Assembly: GCA_019155205.2 (NCBI GenBank)
Contig: JAHNZQ020000172.1
Coordinates: 25,846-89,845 of the forward strand
Origin: Gracilaria vermiculophylla
Taxonomy: Eukaryota; Rhodophyta; Florideophyceae; Gracilariales; Gracilariaceae
Length of the DNA stretch: 64,000 bases
Direction: 5' to 3'
Shown: piece by piece, positions 53,930 to 64,000 of the stretch
Layout of the letters: the number at the start of each line of letters is the position of its first letter
Position numbering within the stretch: position 1 is the stretch's first letter
Program-made: the position numbers and the translations under genes
The notes under the pieces: generated by a model
Databases searched by the model: none
Seen by the model: the letters and a program-made list of their open reading frames with translations, nothing else
What the model was told of the DNA's origin: nothing

Positions 53930-55001
53930 GGCGAGCAGCAAGCGGAAGCGGAGCCGGAGCCGCGGCGGCGTATCTCGGTGATCGGGATGGGGTCGGGGGG
54001 GGGCGGCAATTGGGGGGGCGGTGTAGCGGCGCGCCTTAGCGACACACCTGACGCTTGGGGACGTGAACGCGGCGCGCGCCGAGGCCGAGACGCTGGACCT
54101 GATGGACGCGTTGACGCTGTTGTGTGCGGTGCCGGTGGTGCACTCGAGCGACGTGCGAGCCACGCGCGGGTCGCGGCTCATCTTCATCACCGCCGGGGTG
54201 CAACTGCACTGCGGGTAGTCGCGGCTGCAACTGCTGGTGCGCAATGTGGCGATCCTGAGGCAGGTGGTGCCGGCGGCGGCGGCGCTGTCGCCGGCGGCCG
54301 TGCTGGTGGTGGTTTCAAACGCAGTGGACGTGCTCACGTATGTGACGGCGCGGCTGGCCGGCGACGCGGGGCAGCGCGTCATCGGGTCGGATACCAACTT
54401 AGACTGGGCGCGGCTGCAGGCGCTGGTCGCGCGGCGCGCGCGCTTGGAGGCTGCGCAGGTGCACGCGGCCGTAGTCGGCGAGCAAGGCGACTCGAGCGTG
54501 GCAGAGTGGTCCATCGCCTCCATCGGCGGGCAGCCGCTACGCGCAGTGTCGACCAACGTTGAGGTGGCGGCCGTGCGCGCCGATCAGCTTGCAGCCGTGC
54601 GCGGCGCGGGCGCCACCATAATCCACGCCAAAGGCCACACCGCCACGGCCGTGGGCGAGAGCTGCGCCGACGTCGCGCGCTGCGTGCCGGGATGCACGCC
54701 CAGCGTGCGCCCGGTGTCCACGCGCGTCGCCGCGGGCACGCTGCCGGGCGTCGACCACGACGTGTTTATGTCGCTGCCCGTGCGCTTGGGTAGCGGCGCT
54801 GTCGGGGACGCGCTGCTGCCTGCTCCGGACGACGACAAGAAGCGCCAACTGCTGTACTCCGCGTGCCTGCTGCTGCGATTACAGCGCGAAGCAGACGCGC
54901 TGCTGGACGCGCTGCCGCCGGTGCGCCCGACCCGAAAAACGCATAAAACTTTCTTTAGCTTACAAAACAGAACAAACGTTCTTTTCGAAAGCTTAAAATA
55001 A
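53930..55001 (+). pseudogene. LDH-like gene 2 (L-lactate dehydrogenase family, H193Q, stop and frameshift)
   Basis: Plus strand, head-to-head with gene 1. The N-terminus RRRISVIGMGSGGG retains G-x-G-x-x-G. G-runs at about 53993-54020 then shift the frame to LATHLTLGDVNAARAEAETLDLMDAL. FITAGVQLHCG is followed by TAG (54218-54220) in place of the usual Glu before SRLQLLVRN. From 54237 the frame is open to 55001: VVVSNAVDVLTYVT (Asn138 kept), VIGSDTNLDWAR (Asp166 and Arg169 kept), VVGEQGDSSVAEWS, where the catalytic His193 is Gln. GHTATAVGESCADVARC and DHDVFMSLPVRLG follow. The last 30 residues are Lys/Phe-rich. The stop TAA overlaps AATAAA at 54997-55002. With the general base gone it cannot be a normal LDH. 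Confidence 0.7.
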
Positions 55002-56226
55002 ACAAAAAATATTTTGTAGTGTCTTATTAGCTCTGCAAAAAAGGTGGCTGTGAAAAGAATGTATTCTAGGTTGAATAAAAATTTGATTTAGATGAACTAC
55101 AGTGTTGCCCATATTGCTATTATAAGCAAAAAAGAGTAAACAAAATTTGAACATATTAAAGCTCTTTTACAGCTTATATTATGCTATGTACTAGACTCTC
55201 ATGAAAAGAACCACCTACGAAGCCTTTTCAGTAAGAATTATAGGTTGAATAAGGATTAAAAAGTCTTTCTCACAAATCTTTACAAAAGTTTACACATCTT
55301 ATCAAAGAATAAAAAGCTTTTTCACCAAGATAGTGCCATAAATTCATAGTATAGAATAATAAAAAACTCTCTTTGAGAACTATAAATAAACGTCATGCAT
55401 TTACTTACCCATCAGATTCACTTACATGCCTTTGATAATGAATACAATCTACTCGTTAGAATGCTTTATGGTCATTAAATGTTGAACAGTGAGGTTGAGG
55501 AAAATGGAAAATGATTTTTGGTAAATCTTCTCTGACGCAGTGCTGAAATCTTTTACTTAAAGAGTGATAATTTTTTTGGTCCTGATGATGGTTCTAAACT
55601 ATTGCAACTTGCTCCTTATATAGGCATCGCCATGCTTGTATAGTAGTGTGGTATGATGCGCTATGATAGGAATATGATAAGTTCACAAGCGCTATGTAGA
55701 AATTCTAAAAAATTTCACAATGTGTAATTGGCAGTTTTTAAAAGGATTGCCTTATCGGCATTCTTAGTCGACGTGGAAATTTACATTAAAGGCCATCTTG
55801 TATAGGTTTTGATTGAAAAAAGTATTGTGAATAGCGCGAAAACTATGAATATGTTATGCATGTGACGTTAAAGAAACAGGATGGAAAAGCGTTGAATTAG
55901 TAGTCCTTCCTGCACAGAAGCAAGAATCAACTACTGAAGAAGGCAAAATGAAGTTTAAAAGTGAAATGTCCGAAGTCTTTGGAACGGTTTTTTAACCTGA
56001 ATTGATTTAAAAACAGATTTTAGTAGCACTACAGTACTAAAAACGGTAATTTGCATCACAATGCCAGGTGTGCCATACTTTTGAAACAGACTTTATGTCG
56101 CGCCACGCGCACTGATAATTTCCTCCTTCATCTTCACGCGTTGTTGAAGTTACACACGTATTGTGAGCCACGTATCGTACTAAACTCCTATATGTCGCCT
56201 CCTCGGCTCTGCTGATTGTTGCGTGT
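55002..56226. other. AT-rich intergenic stretch without ORFs
   Basis: The composition changes abruptly from the GC-rich LDH island to AT-rich DNA. No ORF of 60 codons lies before 56037. TTTTGAAACAGACTTTATG at about 56078 resembles a Tc1 terminus, but nothing around it supports an element. Confidence 0.45.
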
Positions 56227-56468
56227 TGTGCGCGGACGCGGCGCAAAGGTTTGTGCAAGTGTGCAAGGCTCGATGCCTCCGAGTTTACTCAGGAGGCCGC
56301 AGAGTGTCGGCTTAAAAGGAGGGATGGTGTTTCCTTATCTGGAAACACCCTAGATTTGAGTGCTACCTACAAGATGAGGTGTGCGCTGCTACCTACACAT
56401 TGGCTTGCAGTGCTGAAACTGAATGGGTGTAGGATTCTAAAAGGAATGGTTGTAATGCATCCACTACA
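56227..56468 (-). repeat. Family D 3' LTR (242 bp)
   Basis: Begins TGTGCGCGGACGCGG and ends CCACTACA on the plus strand; the pair of 61289-61530. It contains GTGTTTCC..GGAAACAC, a short perfect hairpin also found in the other LTR. Confidence 0.93.
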
Positions 56469-56480
56469 CTCCCTTTCCTC
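56469..56480 (-). promoter_or_regulatory. Family D polypurine tract
   Basis: Minus strand GAGGAAAGGGAG immediately before the 3' LTR. Confidence 0.75.
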
Positions 56481-58769
56481 AAAGACCAAGTTCTTTCCGA
56501 GCTTTGGCCATGAGGGTTGGCGAGCTGTTCTTTCGGCGTAGTAGCTTGAGAACCAGTCCCGGAACGTCATCATACATACAAGAGAGTGGCTCGAGAGTGT
56601 CCTCCGAGTTTGAAAGCCCTCTCCAACGTACAAGATCGAACAATTCCTGCTTCTTCAATACTAGTTTCAACAGTCTGGCAACTGGCATGCCGGTCTTAGA
56701 GGAGAGCACATGCGACATGAGGGCTTCTGGGTCCAGAGAAGCGTCATGAGAAAACTTGAGCCTAGTTCCATGTATGTTTTTCACTGTGCCGTTCCTGAGA
56801 TCTTCAACTTGGTAGACGTAATCTGAGAGCGCCTGAAGGACACGTCGAGGTCCTCTCCAGCGAAGTGCAAGCTTCTCACCTGCAGAGAACTCTTCACGGG
56901 CGACCAACACAAAGTCACCAATACTGAAGTTCGCTAGCTGTACTCGAGAAGCACGAGTTCGCGAGCTATGAAGGTTCTGCTGCAGTACGTTGTTGACCAT
57001 GGGATGCATCTCAGCGCATCTAGCTTGGAGATCTGCAATGTTCAAAACGCGTTCCCTTTGTGCTGCCGTCGTTGTGATTGAGGTGACTGTTGATGTCCGC
57101 AGGAAAGTTGATATCGGTGGTGTCGATTCCATACCTGAAAAGGCAGTGATTGGAGCAATGTTGCCGCGACTTGGTGAGGGAGAGTTGTTCAACGCGCTCT
57201 GGATAATTGGGAGAAGATCTGGCCATTCCTTGTGATCCATCTGCAGTTCTGAAACTAAGGCGCGGAACGTTCGCACAAGCTCTTTTCCAAGGCGCTCCAC
57301 TGCTCCGTTGATCCAAGGCGTGTAAGGAAGCGTGAAGTGATGAGGAACACGAAGGCCTTTCGTGACGAGATGTACAGTTTCATTCTTGAGGTGCGTTGGT
57401 CCGTCGGACATCAAACCATTCGGAACGTTGAAAGCCGCAGCCCAGTCAATGATCGCGAGGGCAGCATTCCCAGCTGTGGTTCCCGATGTCGAGAAAAACC
57501 ATTTGTAGTCTGAATGGTCATCTCGCAGCATTAGAACATATTTCTGTCCAGTCCGACTGGGACCAATTTCAATGTAATCGAACTGCAGCAAGTCGTTCGG
57601 CCTGGTGCCATGGACTGCAGGTCCAAATGGTCGCGGAACCTTTTCACCTCCAAGTTTGGAGATGCAATGAATGCAAGCCTTAACGAAAGTTTTGACGTCT
57701 GTGGACTTTGTGCTCCAGAAATAGTTTTTGGCCAGAGTCTGGGCCGTCACGTGCTGCCCCCGGTGGCCAGCGGGGCCAGTATGGGCAATGATGCACAGTC
57801 GAAGTTGGATATCCGTGGCTTCATCTAGGATCCATAGGGCGTTCGCTGGAGTTGTACATAAGCCGTTAACTTGCTTCATGTGCTTTGGGACTGTAGTGGG
57901 GTTGGTAGATTGGACTTTTGTGATTTCTTCAGCTGATGGCCAACAGAATGAGTCCGAGTCTGTAGACGGTAGCAGGGGAATCTTAATCAGACGACGTACC
58001 GTACTGGGTGCTGACCAACGAGTCAGCATGTCAGCCCAAACATTGTCCAAGCCACTGATATGAAAGCAAGTATAGGAGTAGGCACTCAGACGGACTCCCC
58101 ATCGAAGAACCTTACGAGTGGACGACTGACTGATATCCTGGACCAATGACAAGGGATCAAACAAGAATATCAAATTGTTGTGATCGGTAAAGAGATCAAA
58201 TCCTGCTTATGTGGCTGCACGCCAGTGCATTCGATCGACAGTGGACATAATAGCGAAGCCTTCTTTTTCCAATGTGGACCATCCAAGCTGCGTAGAGTTG
58301 AACCTCCCTGAACAAAATGCAAGAGGGCTGTGGGGTTGTTCTTTGTAATTTTTCTCTAAGTCTTCTTGGGGCACCTGCATCACGATTCCGGACCAAATTG
58401 TGTCAGATGCGTCGGTGTAAATGCAAAGACGCTGTCCTTCATCGCGGTGTGCGAGAGTGATGAGATGCGAGAGAGCCGTCTTGCACTGTTCGAAAGTTTG
58501 CAGTTCCCGTTCTCCCCATTCGAGTGTGTCCAATGTAACGGAAGCAACCGCCCGCATTGTCCGTTTTTTGGCTTCAGCATACACTCTTTCCATGAAGTCA
58601 TGAAGAGAAGAGATGAGGCTGGAAAGTTGGGAATGCCTGTCTTCAGCCATTGCAAAGCGCAGAGAAACTGTTGCAGGTGTGCTCCATTGATTGGGGGTTC
58701 CATGTTGAGAAGGCCATTCAGTTGAAGTGGGTCGTGTCTTACGCCTTCGGCCGAAATGATTCTGCCACA
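56479..58769 (-). pseudogene. Family D pol, 3' part (RNase H, integrase, chromodomain)
   Basis: After the TGA at 58770 the RT-RNase H junction continues in frame (MEPPINGAHLQQFL, to about 58620) and then shifts frame. RNase H reads TLAHRDEGQRLCIYTDASDT and LGWSTLEKEGFA, and is broken by TAA at 58207-58209. The remaining 576 codons to 56479 are open. The integrase zinc region is HTGPAGHRG..CIHC. The core has Asp in LLQFDYIEIG, Asp in LMSDGPTHL and Glu in GAVERLGKEL, 35 residues after the second Asp. The C-terminal domain is FVLVAREEFSAGEKLALRW. The chromodomain is LFDLVRWRGL..SEDTLEPLSC, near residues 500-530 of the frame starting at 58173. An integrase with all catalytic residues could still be encoded if expressed. 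Confidence 0.88.
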
Positions 58770-61328
58770 TCAGCGAGTAGAGGTTGCAAACAGTATGCAT
58801 TTTTTCGGATGTAGGCGTACTGAGAATCGCGCACAAGTTTCGAAAAGGAGACGGATGCTATCCAGCAGTCCCATGACAGTTGCGTGATGAAGAAGCATGT
58901 CATCCAGCCAGTACAAGAGGTTTGTGTGAAGCTCCTTTGGTAGAATCGCAGCCAGAACCAATTGTAGATGCGTGGTTGCGTTTGTTGTTCCATGAAGTAC
59001 TCTGGTTGGTGAAAACACGCCATCTGGGGTGACGAATGACTGCAGCTCTTGTGACTTCTTGTCAAGAGAAAACTGCCAATAGCCACTTGAGAGATCGAAG
59101 GTGGCAAAGAAACGTGAGCCGGCGAGCTTCAGTAGTTCTTGTTCGATGTTCGGCATCGGATACTGGTGCTTTACAGTGTAGCGATTGATGGGACGCAGGT
59201 CAACTGTGAAACGAAAACGAGCAGATCCAGGTTTGGGTACAATCAAAGGTGCTGATGCCCATGAAGAGGATGGGCTGGAGCAAGCCATCCCGGCTTTGAC
59301 GAGATTCGATACAAAGTCATCGAGAAACTTTCTCTGATCCTGTGAGTACTTTCGCAGCCGGACGCGAACTGGGCGCGCATCAGCCGTGAGCTGGATCTCC
59401 AGAGACTCGACCTGGGCTGGAGGCCCAGAGGACAGTGATGTACGAAAGATGTCAACATGATCGTAGGCAATGTTCCTGAGTTGTGCTACGTACTGCTCCC
59501 GAAGACAGTTTTGGGCTGCTGCTTCTATCATAGTGTCCAATGCTTCGCAAACGTCTTCGTGTTGCGCACTGTCAACTTGGTCGAGAAGAGAGGGATCTGG
59601 ATCGCAGTCTTCACGTGTGGTGTGGTAGTTGACTCTGGGGTGGTTCGGAGGTGGTTGCGTCTGTACTGATGTCTTGGTCGAGCTGTGCAAGACTGATGCC
59701 ATGAGACGACTGACAGAGCCTTTTCCCGTGGTAGAGGTTGGGTTTCCCACTTCTGAGCAGGCCAAGGCGTTGAGAGCAAACCGATTGTTGTCCAATAGAG
59801 TGTATGTGTCAACTCGCAAATGTTGCAACACGGGTCTTCCTATCAGAAGGTCTTCGCAAGCAAGATCATCGTCTGCAACAAGGAAGGAGATATTCAGAAG
59901 CGCCCAATTTCCAAAGGCGAGCTGCAGAATGGTGCCAGGTGCAGTCCATTTCCTTGAAAAGGTGAACTTTTGTGCGGACCTTGCATTCCTTGTCTTGTGC
60001 GCCACGGCTAAAGACACTTTATCAATGGGGAATATCTTTCCAATGCCTTTTGCTACAGCACTTTCCGCCAGCGAGGGAGACACAATGCTGTCGTCGCTCC
60101 CATCGTCACAACGCCCAGTTGTGTCCATGGATGTCTTGCCATTCAATACAGTAACCAAACATTCCGCATCAGTCACTGGCTTAAGACGAGCAACGACACG
60201 AGGATTTCCTTGGGTGTTTCTCGCTTTCTGAGAGCGTGTAGAACGAGATGGACCGTCTGCAGCTTTCTTAGCAGCGATGTTGGCTTTCAGAGTTTCTTTT
60301 TCCTCATCCGTTGACAATGGGCAGTCGTCAATCCAATGACGTTCCCCTTTCTGCTGACATGGGCGGGTCAGGCGGAACGGCGGTGGTCGGCGTGAAGTGC
60401 TTCTCCGAGTAGATGGATTGCTGTCTGAGGAGGAACGCGTAGACTCTACGTCATTATGACTCAACCTTGGCTGGTTCTGAGACACGTTCGTTGTGCTGCG
60501 AGACTTGGTTCCCTTTGTTTTCTGTGGAGGACCGTTGTCAATGATCTGGAATGCTTCTGCCACTGTCATCGCATGTTTCATGAAACCTTTGAAGTCCGAA
60601 TTGAGATATACATACACGAGTTCTAAGTCCGTTTGCAAGCCTTGATGCAGAGATCGAGGCTTGATTGCTCCAATCAAATGTCCGACTGCCAGCTTCGGGT
60701 GCTCTTTCATGACCCAAGTGAGACCATTGCGTCGCAATGCTGACACGTAGTTGGTGAACAAGTGCTTCATACGTGAACGAGAAGATGTATCACTCATGTC
60801 CACTGAGACTTCTTTGCGGATTATGGATTCAATTGCGGCGATGGTCATCATGTCCTTGTCTTCTTGAGCTTCTGATTCCAAATACGCCCGTAATTTCTCG
60901 TCGGTAAGATCATCGACTTTCTTGACGCCAGAAATGTAGTCAAGATCTATCGACGACTCGAGCCATTCAGCGTCGACACAGTAAGAAAGATTAACCGGGC
61001 GCACAGGCTCTGTCGTAGTTGAGTCCACAACAGCCAGTTGAAGAGCACGGGCGGAAACTTCCTTGACGTACTGGTCATAATGACGCAGAAAAACTCGAAT
61101 AGCCTTTGGGGTGGTTAAGATAAGGCGGGGGTGGCTAACTGAAAAGGCAACAAATGATGGAGGTTGAAGAATGAAGTTATCATCCTGAATGTTTTGAGAA
61201 TTTGTTGGTAATGTGTGCGGCGTCGAAGCGGACGCTATTGTTGTTGATCGAACGAGATACGGTACGACCGCGGTATCGCAGTGATCACTGTGCGCGGATG
61301 CGGCGCAAAGGTTTGTGCAAGTGTGCAA
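58770..61328 (-). CDS. Family D gag-protease-RT ORF (852 residues)
   Basis: Its first ATG, 61328, lies inside the 5' LTR, so the real start may be downstream. The N-terminal 250 residues are a helix-rich gag (YVKEVSARALQLAVV, LRAYLESEAQEDKDMM). A Cys/His segment near residue 325 is RPCQQKGERHWIDDC, a degenerate knuckle. The protease motif is DDGSDDSIVSPSLAE at about 410. RT occupies about 640-852, with RFTVDLRPINRYT, FATFDLSSGYWQFSLD and the box LYWLDDMLLH. It stops at TGA (58770-58772), where a Trp codon is expected from the continuing homologous frame. A nonsense mutation is the likely cause. Confidence 0.85.
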   Translation of the reverse strand: MHTCTNLCAASAHSDHCDTAVVPYLVRSTTIASASTPHTLPTNSQNIQDDNFILQPPSFVAFSVSHPRLILTTPKAIRVFLRHYDQYVKEVSARALQLAVVDSTTTEPVRPVNLSYCVDAEWLESSIDLDYISGVKKVDDLTDEKLRAYLESEAQEDKDMMTIAAIESIIRKEVSVDMSDTSSRSRMKHLFTNYVSALRRNGLTWVMKEHPKLAVGHLIGAIKPRSLHQGLQTDLELVYVYLNSDFKGFMKHAMTVAEAFQIIDNGPPQKTKGTKSRSTTNVSQNQPRLSHNDVESTRSSSDSNPSTRRSTSRRPPPFRLTRPCQQKGERHWIDDCPLSTDEEKETLKANIAAKKAADGPSRSTRSQKARNTQGNPRVVARLKPVTDAECLVTVLNGKTSMDTTGRCDDGSDDSIVSPSLAESAVAKGIGKIFPIDKVSLAVAHKTRNARSAQKFTFSRKWTAPGTILQLAFGNWALLNISFLVADDDLACEDLLIGRPVLQHLRVDTYTLLDNNRFALNALACSEVGNPTSTTGKGSVSRLMASVLHSSTKTSVQTQPPPNHPRVNYHTTREDCDPDPSLLDQVDSAQHEDVCEALDTMIEAAAQNCLREQYVAQLRNIAYDHVDIFRTSLSSGPPAQVESLEIQLTADARPVRVRLRKYSQDQRKFLDDFVSNLVKAGMACSSPSSSWASAPLIVPKPGSARFRFTVDLRPINRYTVKHQYPMPNIEQELLKLAGSRFFATFDLSSGYWQFSLDKKSQELQSFVTPDGVFSPTRVLHGTTNATTHLQLVLAAILPKELHTNLLYWLDDMLLHHATVMGLLDSIRLLFETCARFSVRLHPKKCILFATSTR

Positions 61329-61530
61329 GGCTCGATGCCTCCGAGTTTACTTTGGAGGCCGCAGAGTGTCGGCTTAAAAGGAGGGATGGTGTTTCCTTAT
61401 CTGGAAACACCCTAGATTTGAGTGCTACCTACAAGATGAGGTGTGCGCTGCTACCCATACATTGGGTTGCAGTGCTGAAACTGAATGGATGTAGGATTCT
61501 AAAAGAAGTGGTTGTAACGCATCTACTACA
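61289..61530 (-). repeat. Family D 5' LTR (242 bp)
   Basis: Pair of 56227-56468. Minus-strand transcription runs leftward from here. The sequence just inside (minus strand GTGATCACTGCGATACCGCG) does not start with TGG, so the usual tRNA 3'-end primer site is not obvious. Confidence 0.93.
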
Positions 61531-62604
61531 GTCGGATTGTCGATTGAAAAAAATGTTGTTCCGAGGAGGGTAGAGGAGGTTCAATCAGACACCTGACGGT
61601 CTCTCTGTAATTTTACGTAGAGAGAACGAGCCATTTTATAGTGCTCGGAGGTCACTCAATTGAGCTACAAGATTCTTAGTGTTCATGCACGATTTCGTGG
61701 GTGGGCACAACTGCTCTATTTTATTGCGTCATGGTTTCCGAAACGGTATAGAGTAGACTTGAGTTTGAATTGTGTTGAGTCCTCTCAAGGTCTAGAACTG
61801 CGCCGTAAAGTTCTTGAATTACGCTGTACCTGACTGATCCTAATATACTTTGCTGTGTACATCACGACACAACTCACGAAATTCTGCCGATTAACATGCG
61901 AATTCTCATCGGCGATAATTTTAGTCCCCTTTATCAAGGATTTTACAAGGATTCTCGGCTGCAACTTGCCGTCAGTGAGCGTCTCCTAACTGAACGCTGG
62001 ATGATTATTCAGCATTGTGATGACCAGGATCTTTCCAATTTGAGAAGAAGACGAGTGGCCACCATTCATTAGATGCTCTGCAGCCAGTCCACGAAAATAA
62101 GAAAAAAACTTGAATGGGTTTCAATCTTACGACGGCGGCAGGTAGTTACGCAATAAAACTATGCAGTGAGCTTAGAAATGATCACCATCGGTGGAACCAC
62201 GGCGACGAGTGTGACCACTTGTAAGAAGGCTTTGCGATAATCCTGTGATTTGTAGTCAACCAGCGCTTTCGTTTGATCCATGTCTTCAATAGACTTTTCT
62301 TCAGGCTGTAAAATGCGGTCATGAAACTTTAAACAAGCTTAGCGGGAATGGTTGTTTAGTATCTGTAAGTCCGTGTTTCAGCAGCAACAGAGAATGTGTC
62401 TACCAATCGTGAGACATGGTGGTGCCTTAATTGCATATCTTTGATGGGATCGAACGCTGGAGGGTCGGTAGGATACTTTGCGCTCATTGCAGAACCTGGG
62501 CCCATAACTGTGGTATTCATAGAGGCGCAGCTCTCTCGTAGTACTGAGAATGAGAGCAAAGGGGTCTGCTGCAAACTCCATCGTTTTAGACATGAATTCA
62601 TTTG
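61531..62604. other. Intergenic, nothing recognised
   Basis: No ORF with recognisable content. Short plus and minus ORFs at 62356-62694 overlap the Tc1 fragment that follows. Confidence 0.4.
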
Positions 62605-62807
62605 TGGGAACAGTGTTTCTCGGCGCTTAACTTTATGATTTGAAGCTGTTCTTGCTTGGAAAATGGAGGATCTCGAGCCATTTTCACCGGACACACGACG
62701 GTGTACATATTCTTTTGAAACGATTCTACATAGACAATGTGCAAAATGTAGCTTACACTATAGTTTTGGCGCACTTTTTAGGGGTAATATGTTTTTGAAA
62801 CGCACTG
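62605..62807 (-). mobile_element. Tc1-like fragment (5' end of an element related to element 2)
   Basis: The right end, minus strand CAGTGCGTTTCAAAAACATA, is identical to the right end of element 2 and is followed by TA (62808-62809). Similarity runs leftward for about 200 bp (shared TTTTGGCGCACTTTTT, CTCGAGCCATTTT, GTTTCTCGGCG) and includes the transposase start (MARDPPFSKQEQ, reading from 62681). It then stops, so the element is truncated after about 25 transposase codons. Confidence 0.85.
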
Positions 62808-64000
62808 TACGTTTAATTGTTTTGCAATCAATGCCAAAACGTCGACCAACTGTTTATGCTTTCAATTTTCCATGCCTCGGTAAATCCGGTTTCATTTTAA
62901 ATCGCTTCAAGGACGCACTATTAAAACTTCTTCCAGTTTGCGTACAAAACAATTTCGGTTTGATTTACGTGTACCACTGAGCACAATCTGAAAATGCATA
63001 GAGACATGGAAAAAGAAATGTTTTTCTTCGTGTTGGTTTTTAATTTTTGACGATTTTACACTAACAAAATGTACGCTTTTGATTTTAGAGGAAATGCAGA
63101 AGTAGATTAAAATTTAGTGATCTTGGACTGCAATTTTAAGCAAAGGCTCTTCTGAACTTCTCGGATGTGAATAAGAATTTGTTTTGGATTCTACCATCAA
63201 CAATGCATTGCTTCAAGATGACTGGGATGCTCCAGCTTGCATCTCCTTCCGGCTCAACTTGAAACGTTTTATATTTTCCACCTACTGAAAGAGTATGTTT
63301 CGGTGCCATGCCATACGATCAGACTGCGTCGTGCTGACGTCAGTGTTTGACATGCCGTGCGGCTGTTAGCAGTGTGGCGATTTGAGCGGAATACTTTACG
63401 TACAGTACTGTACTTGGTGAGTAACCATGGTAGAAACCAGATGGTGGTAGTGGGGCGTGTATCTTCGAGTTGTGATGTCTATTTGTATCATTCCAGATTA
63501 CATTTACAGCCAGGTTTTAAAACAAAAAACTGTAAAACGTTGTTTGGGGAGCTGCATACGGCGCTGAAGCCAAATGCGACAAAGACAATACAACTAAGGG
63601 TTATTTCTGCCTGAATCACTCGCCGTACCTGGTGCATAAATTAATTAGTGCCCACGGTTCACAAAATCCGCGAGGTTTCACTGCATCAGAAGTCGTACGT
63701 TTTAGGCACACATCTTTGGGAAAGCCATAAAACGCATTCACTCGATCCTAATGACCTTCAGAAGGGGCAGCAAATGGTGGCTGATGTTTTTCACATTCGA
63801 CGCATTTCTATCGATGATAAGAAACAGAATGAATTGGATGGTTTGTCAACATATCACTCCCAAACTGTCATTAACTCAAATTGGATTTGAACGTCTATTT
63901 ACTTTTGTGGGTCTGAAACCAGTCTAGTATTTATCTTTGTGATTATTAAGAGAGCATGTTGTCAATAAAAAACCAAAAACTCGCCCAAATCGTGAAAACA
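62808..64000. other. Right flank, no gene settled
   Basis: A plus-strand piece at about 62820-62980 (VYAFNFPCLGKSGFILNRF) faintly resembles the region after the RT of Penelope-like or similar elements, but it is too short to call. ORFs at 63357-63614 and 63648-63890 show no motif. Confidence 0.3.

Larger units (their letters stand above)
56227..61530 (-). mobile_element. Ty3/gypsy family D with chromodomain, both LTRs (5.3 kb)
   Basis: LTRs of 242 bp at each end, TG..CA, about 11 differences (about 95% identical), enclose a minus-strand gag-pol. This is the least decayed retroelement in the window: the integrase triad and chromodomain are intact, with three lesions around RT/RNase H. No target duplication is visible (CGTGT left, GTCGG right). 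The polyprotein motifs resemble, from memory, a family common in oomycete genomes. Confidence 0.92.

Noticed and set aside
56070..56095. Tc1 terminus near 56078 (TTTTGAAACAGACTTTATG)
   Set aside because: There is no partner terminus, no TA at the right place and no transposase sequence nearby.
62820..62980. Penelope- or LINE-like RT remnant
   Set aside because: The resemblance covers fewer than 50 residues with no catalytic motif; it is too weak to annotate.
1..64000. CRISPR arrays, prokaryotic operons, Shine-Dalgarno sites, phage modules
   Set aside because: The window is eukaryotic. The only regularly spaced short repeat is the 34 bp minisatellite, which has no spacers.
1..64000. Ribosomal RNA and tRNA genes
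   Set aside because: No conserved rRNA core words or tRNA cloverleafs were found by reading both strands; a covariance-model scan was not possible.

Overview
The window is eukaryotic nuclear DNA, very rich in transposable elements and poor in host genes. The evidence is AATAAA-type poly(A) signals, TATA boxes, introns or suspected introns, LTR retrotransposons, Tc1/mariner DNA transposons, microsatellites, and two scaffold gaps of exactly 100 N. The organism cannot be fixed from the sequence. The copia-type element appears to be primed by the anticodon arm of initiator-Met tRNA, and the LDH-like genes look animal-like, which would fit an arthropod. Several Ty3/gypsy families instead resemble chromodomain elements I associate with oomycetes and fungi. 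I leave the lineage open.

Layout. 0.4-2.5 kb: remnant of Ty3/gypsy family B (minus). 3.5-7.8 kb: a duplicated block of about 1.1 kb carrying two broken copies of a TIS11-like tandem CCCH zinc-finger gene. 8.5-10.1 kb: a gag-integrase deletion derivative (family C, plus), joined directly to Ty3/gypsy family A copy 1 (10.1-14.7 kb, minus, one LTR). 14.7-16.4 kb: an ABCB-type ABC transporter pseudogene lacking its first nucleotide-binding domain. 16.77-16.94 kb: an exact 5 x 34 bp minisatellite beside a hypothetical ORF. 18.6-22.6 kb: a copia element with two 281 bp LTRs. 23.1-26.1 kb: two Tc1-like elements almost touching, the first interrupted by an insertion and by a false-looking assembly duplication at the N gap.

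22.6-31.5, 42.7-46.3 and 48.0-49.9 kb are three diverged copies of one duplicon. Each copy contains a small gene for a single-pass membrane protein of about 131 residues, with a TATA box exactly 134 bp upstream of the ATG and a poly(A) signal downstream. Copy 1 has a nonsense codon; copies 2 and 3 are open. Copies 1 and 2 also carry an old Tc1 remnant and a (GT)n tract. 32.1-35.5 kb holds a direct repeat of about 340 bp and an unrecognised degenerate coding-like region. 35.7-42.7 kb is family B copy 2 fused to family A copy 2. 52.5-55.0 kb is a GC-rich island with two head-to-head LDH-like genes, both with damaged active sites. 56.2-61.5 kb is the best-preserved retrotransposon (family D, Ty3/gypsy with chromodomain, 242 bp LTRs). 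The right end has a Tc1 fragment and little else.

The only open reading frames with good support as intact host genes are the membrane-protein copies at 44.8 and 49.0 kb. Most other coding material is decayed mobile or duplicated DNA.
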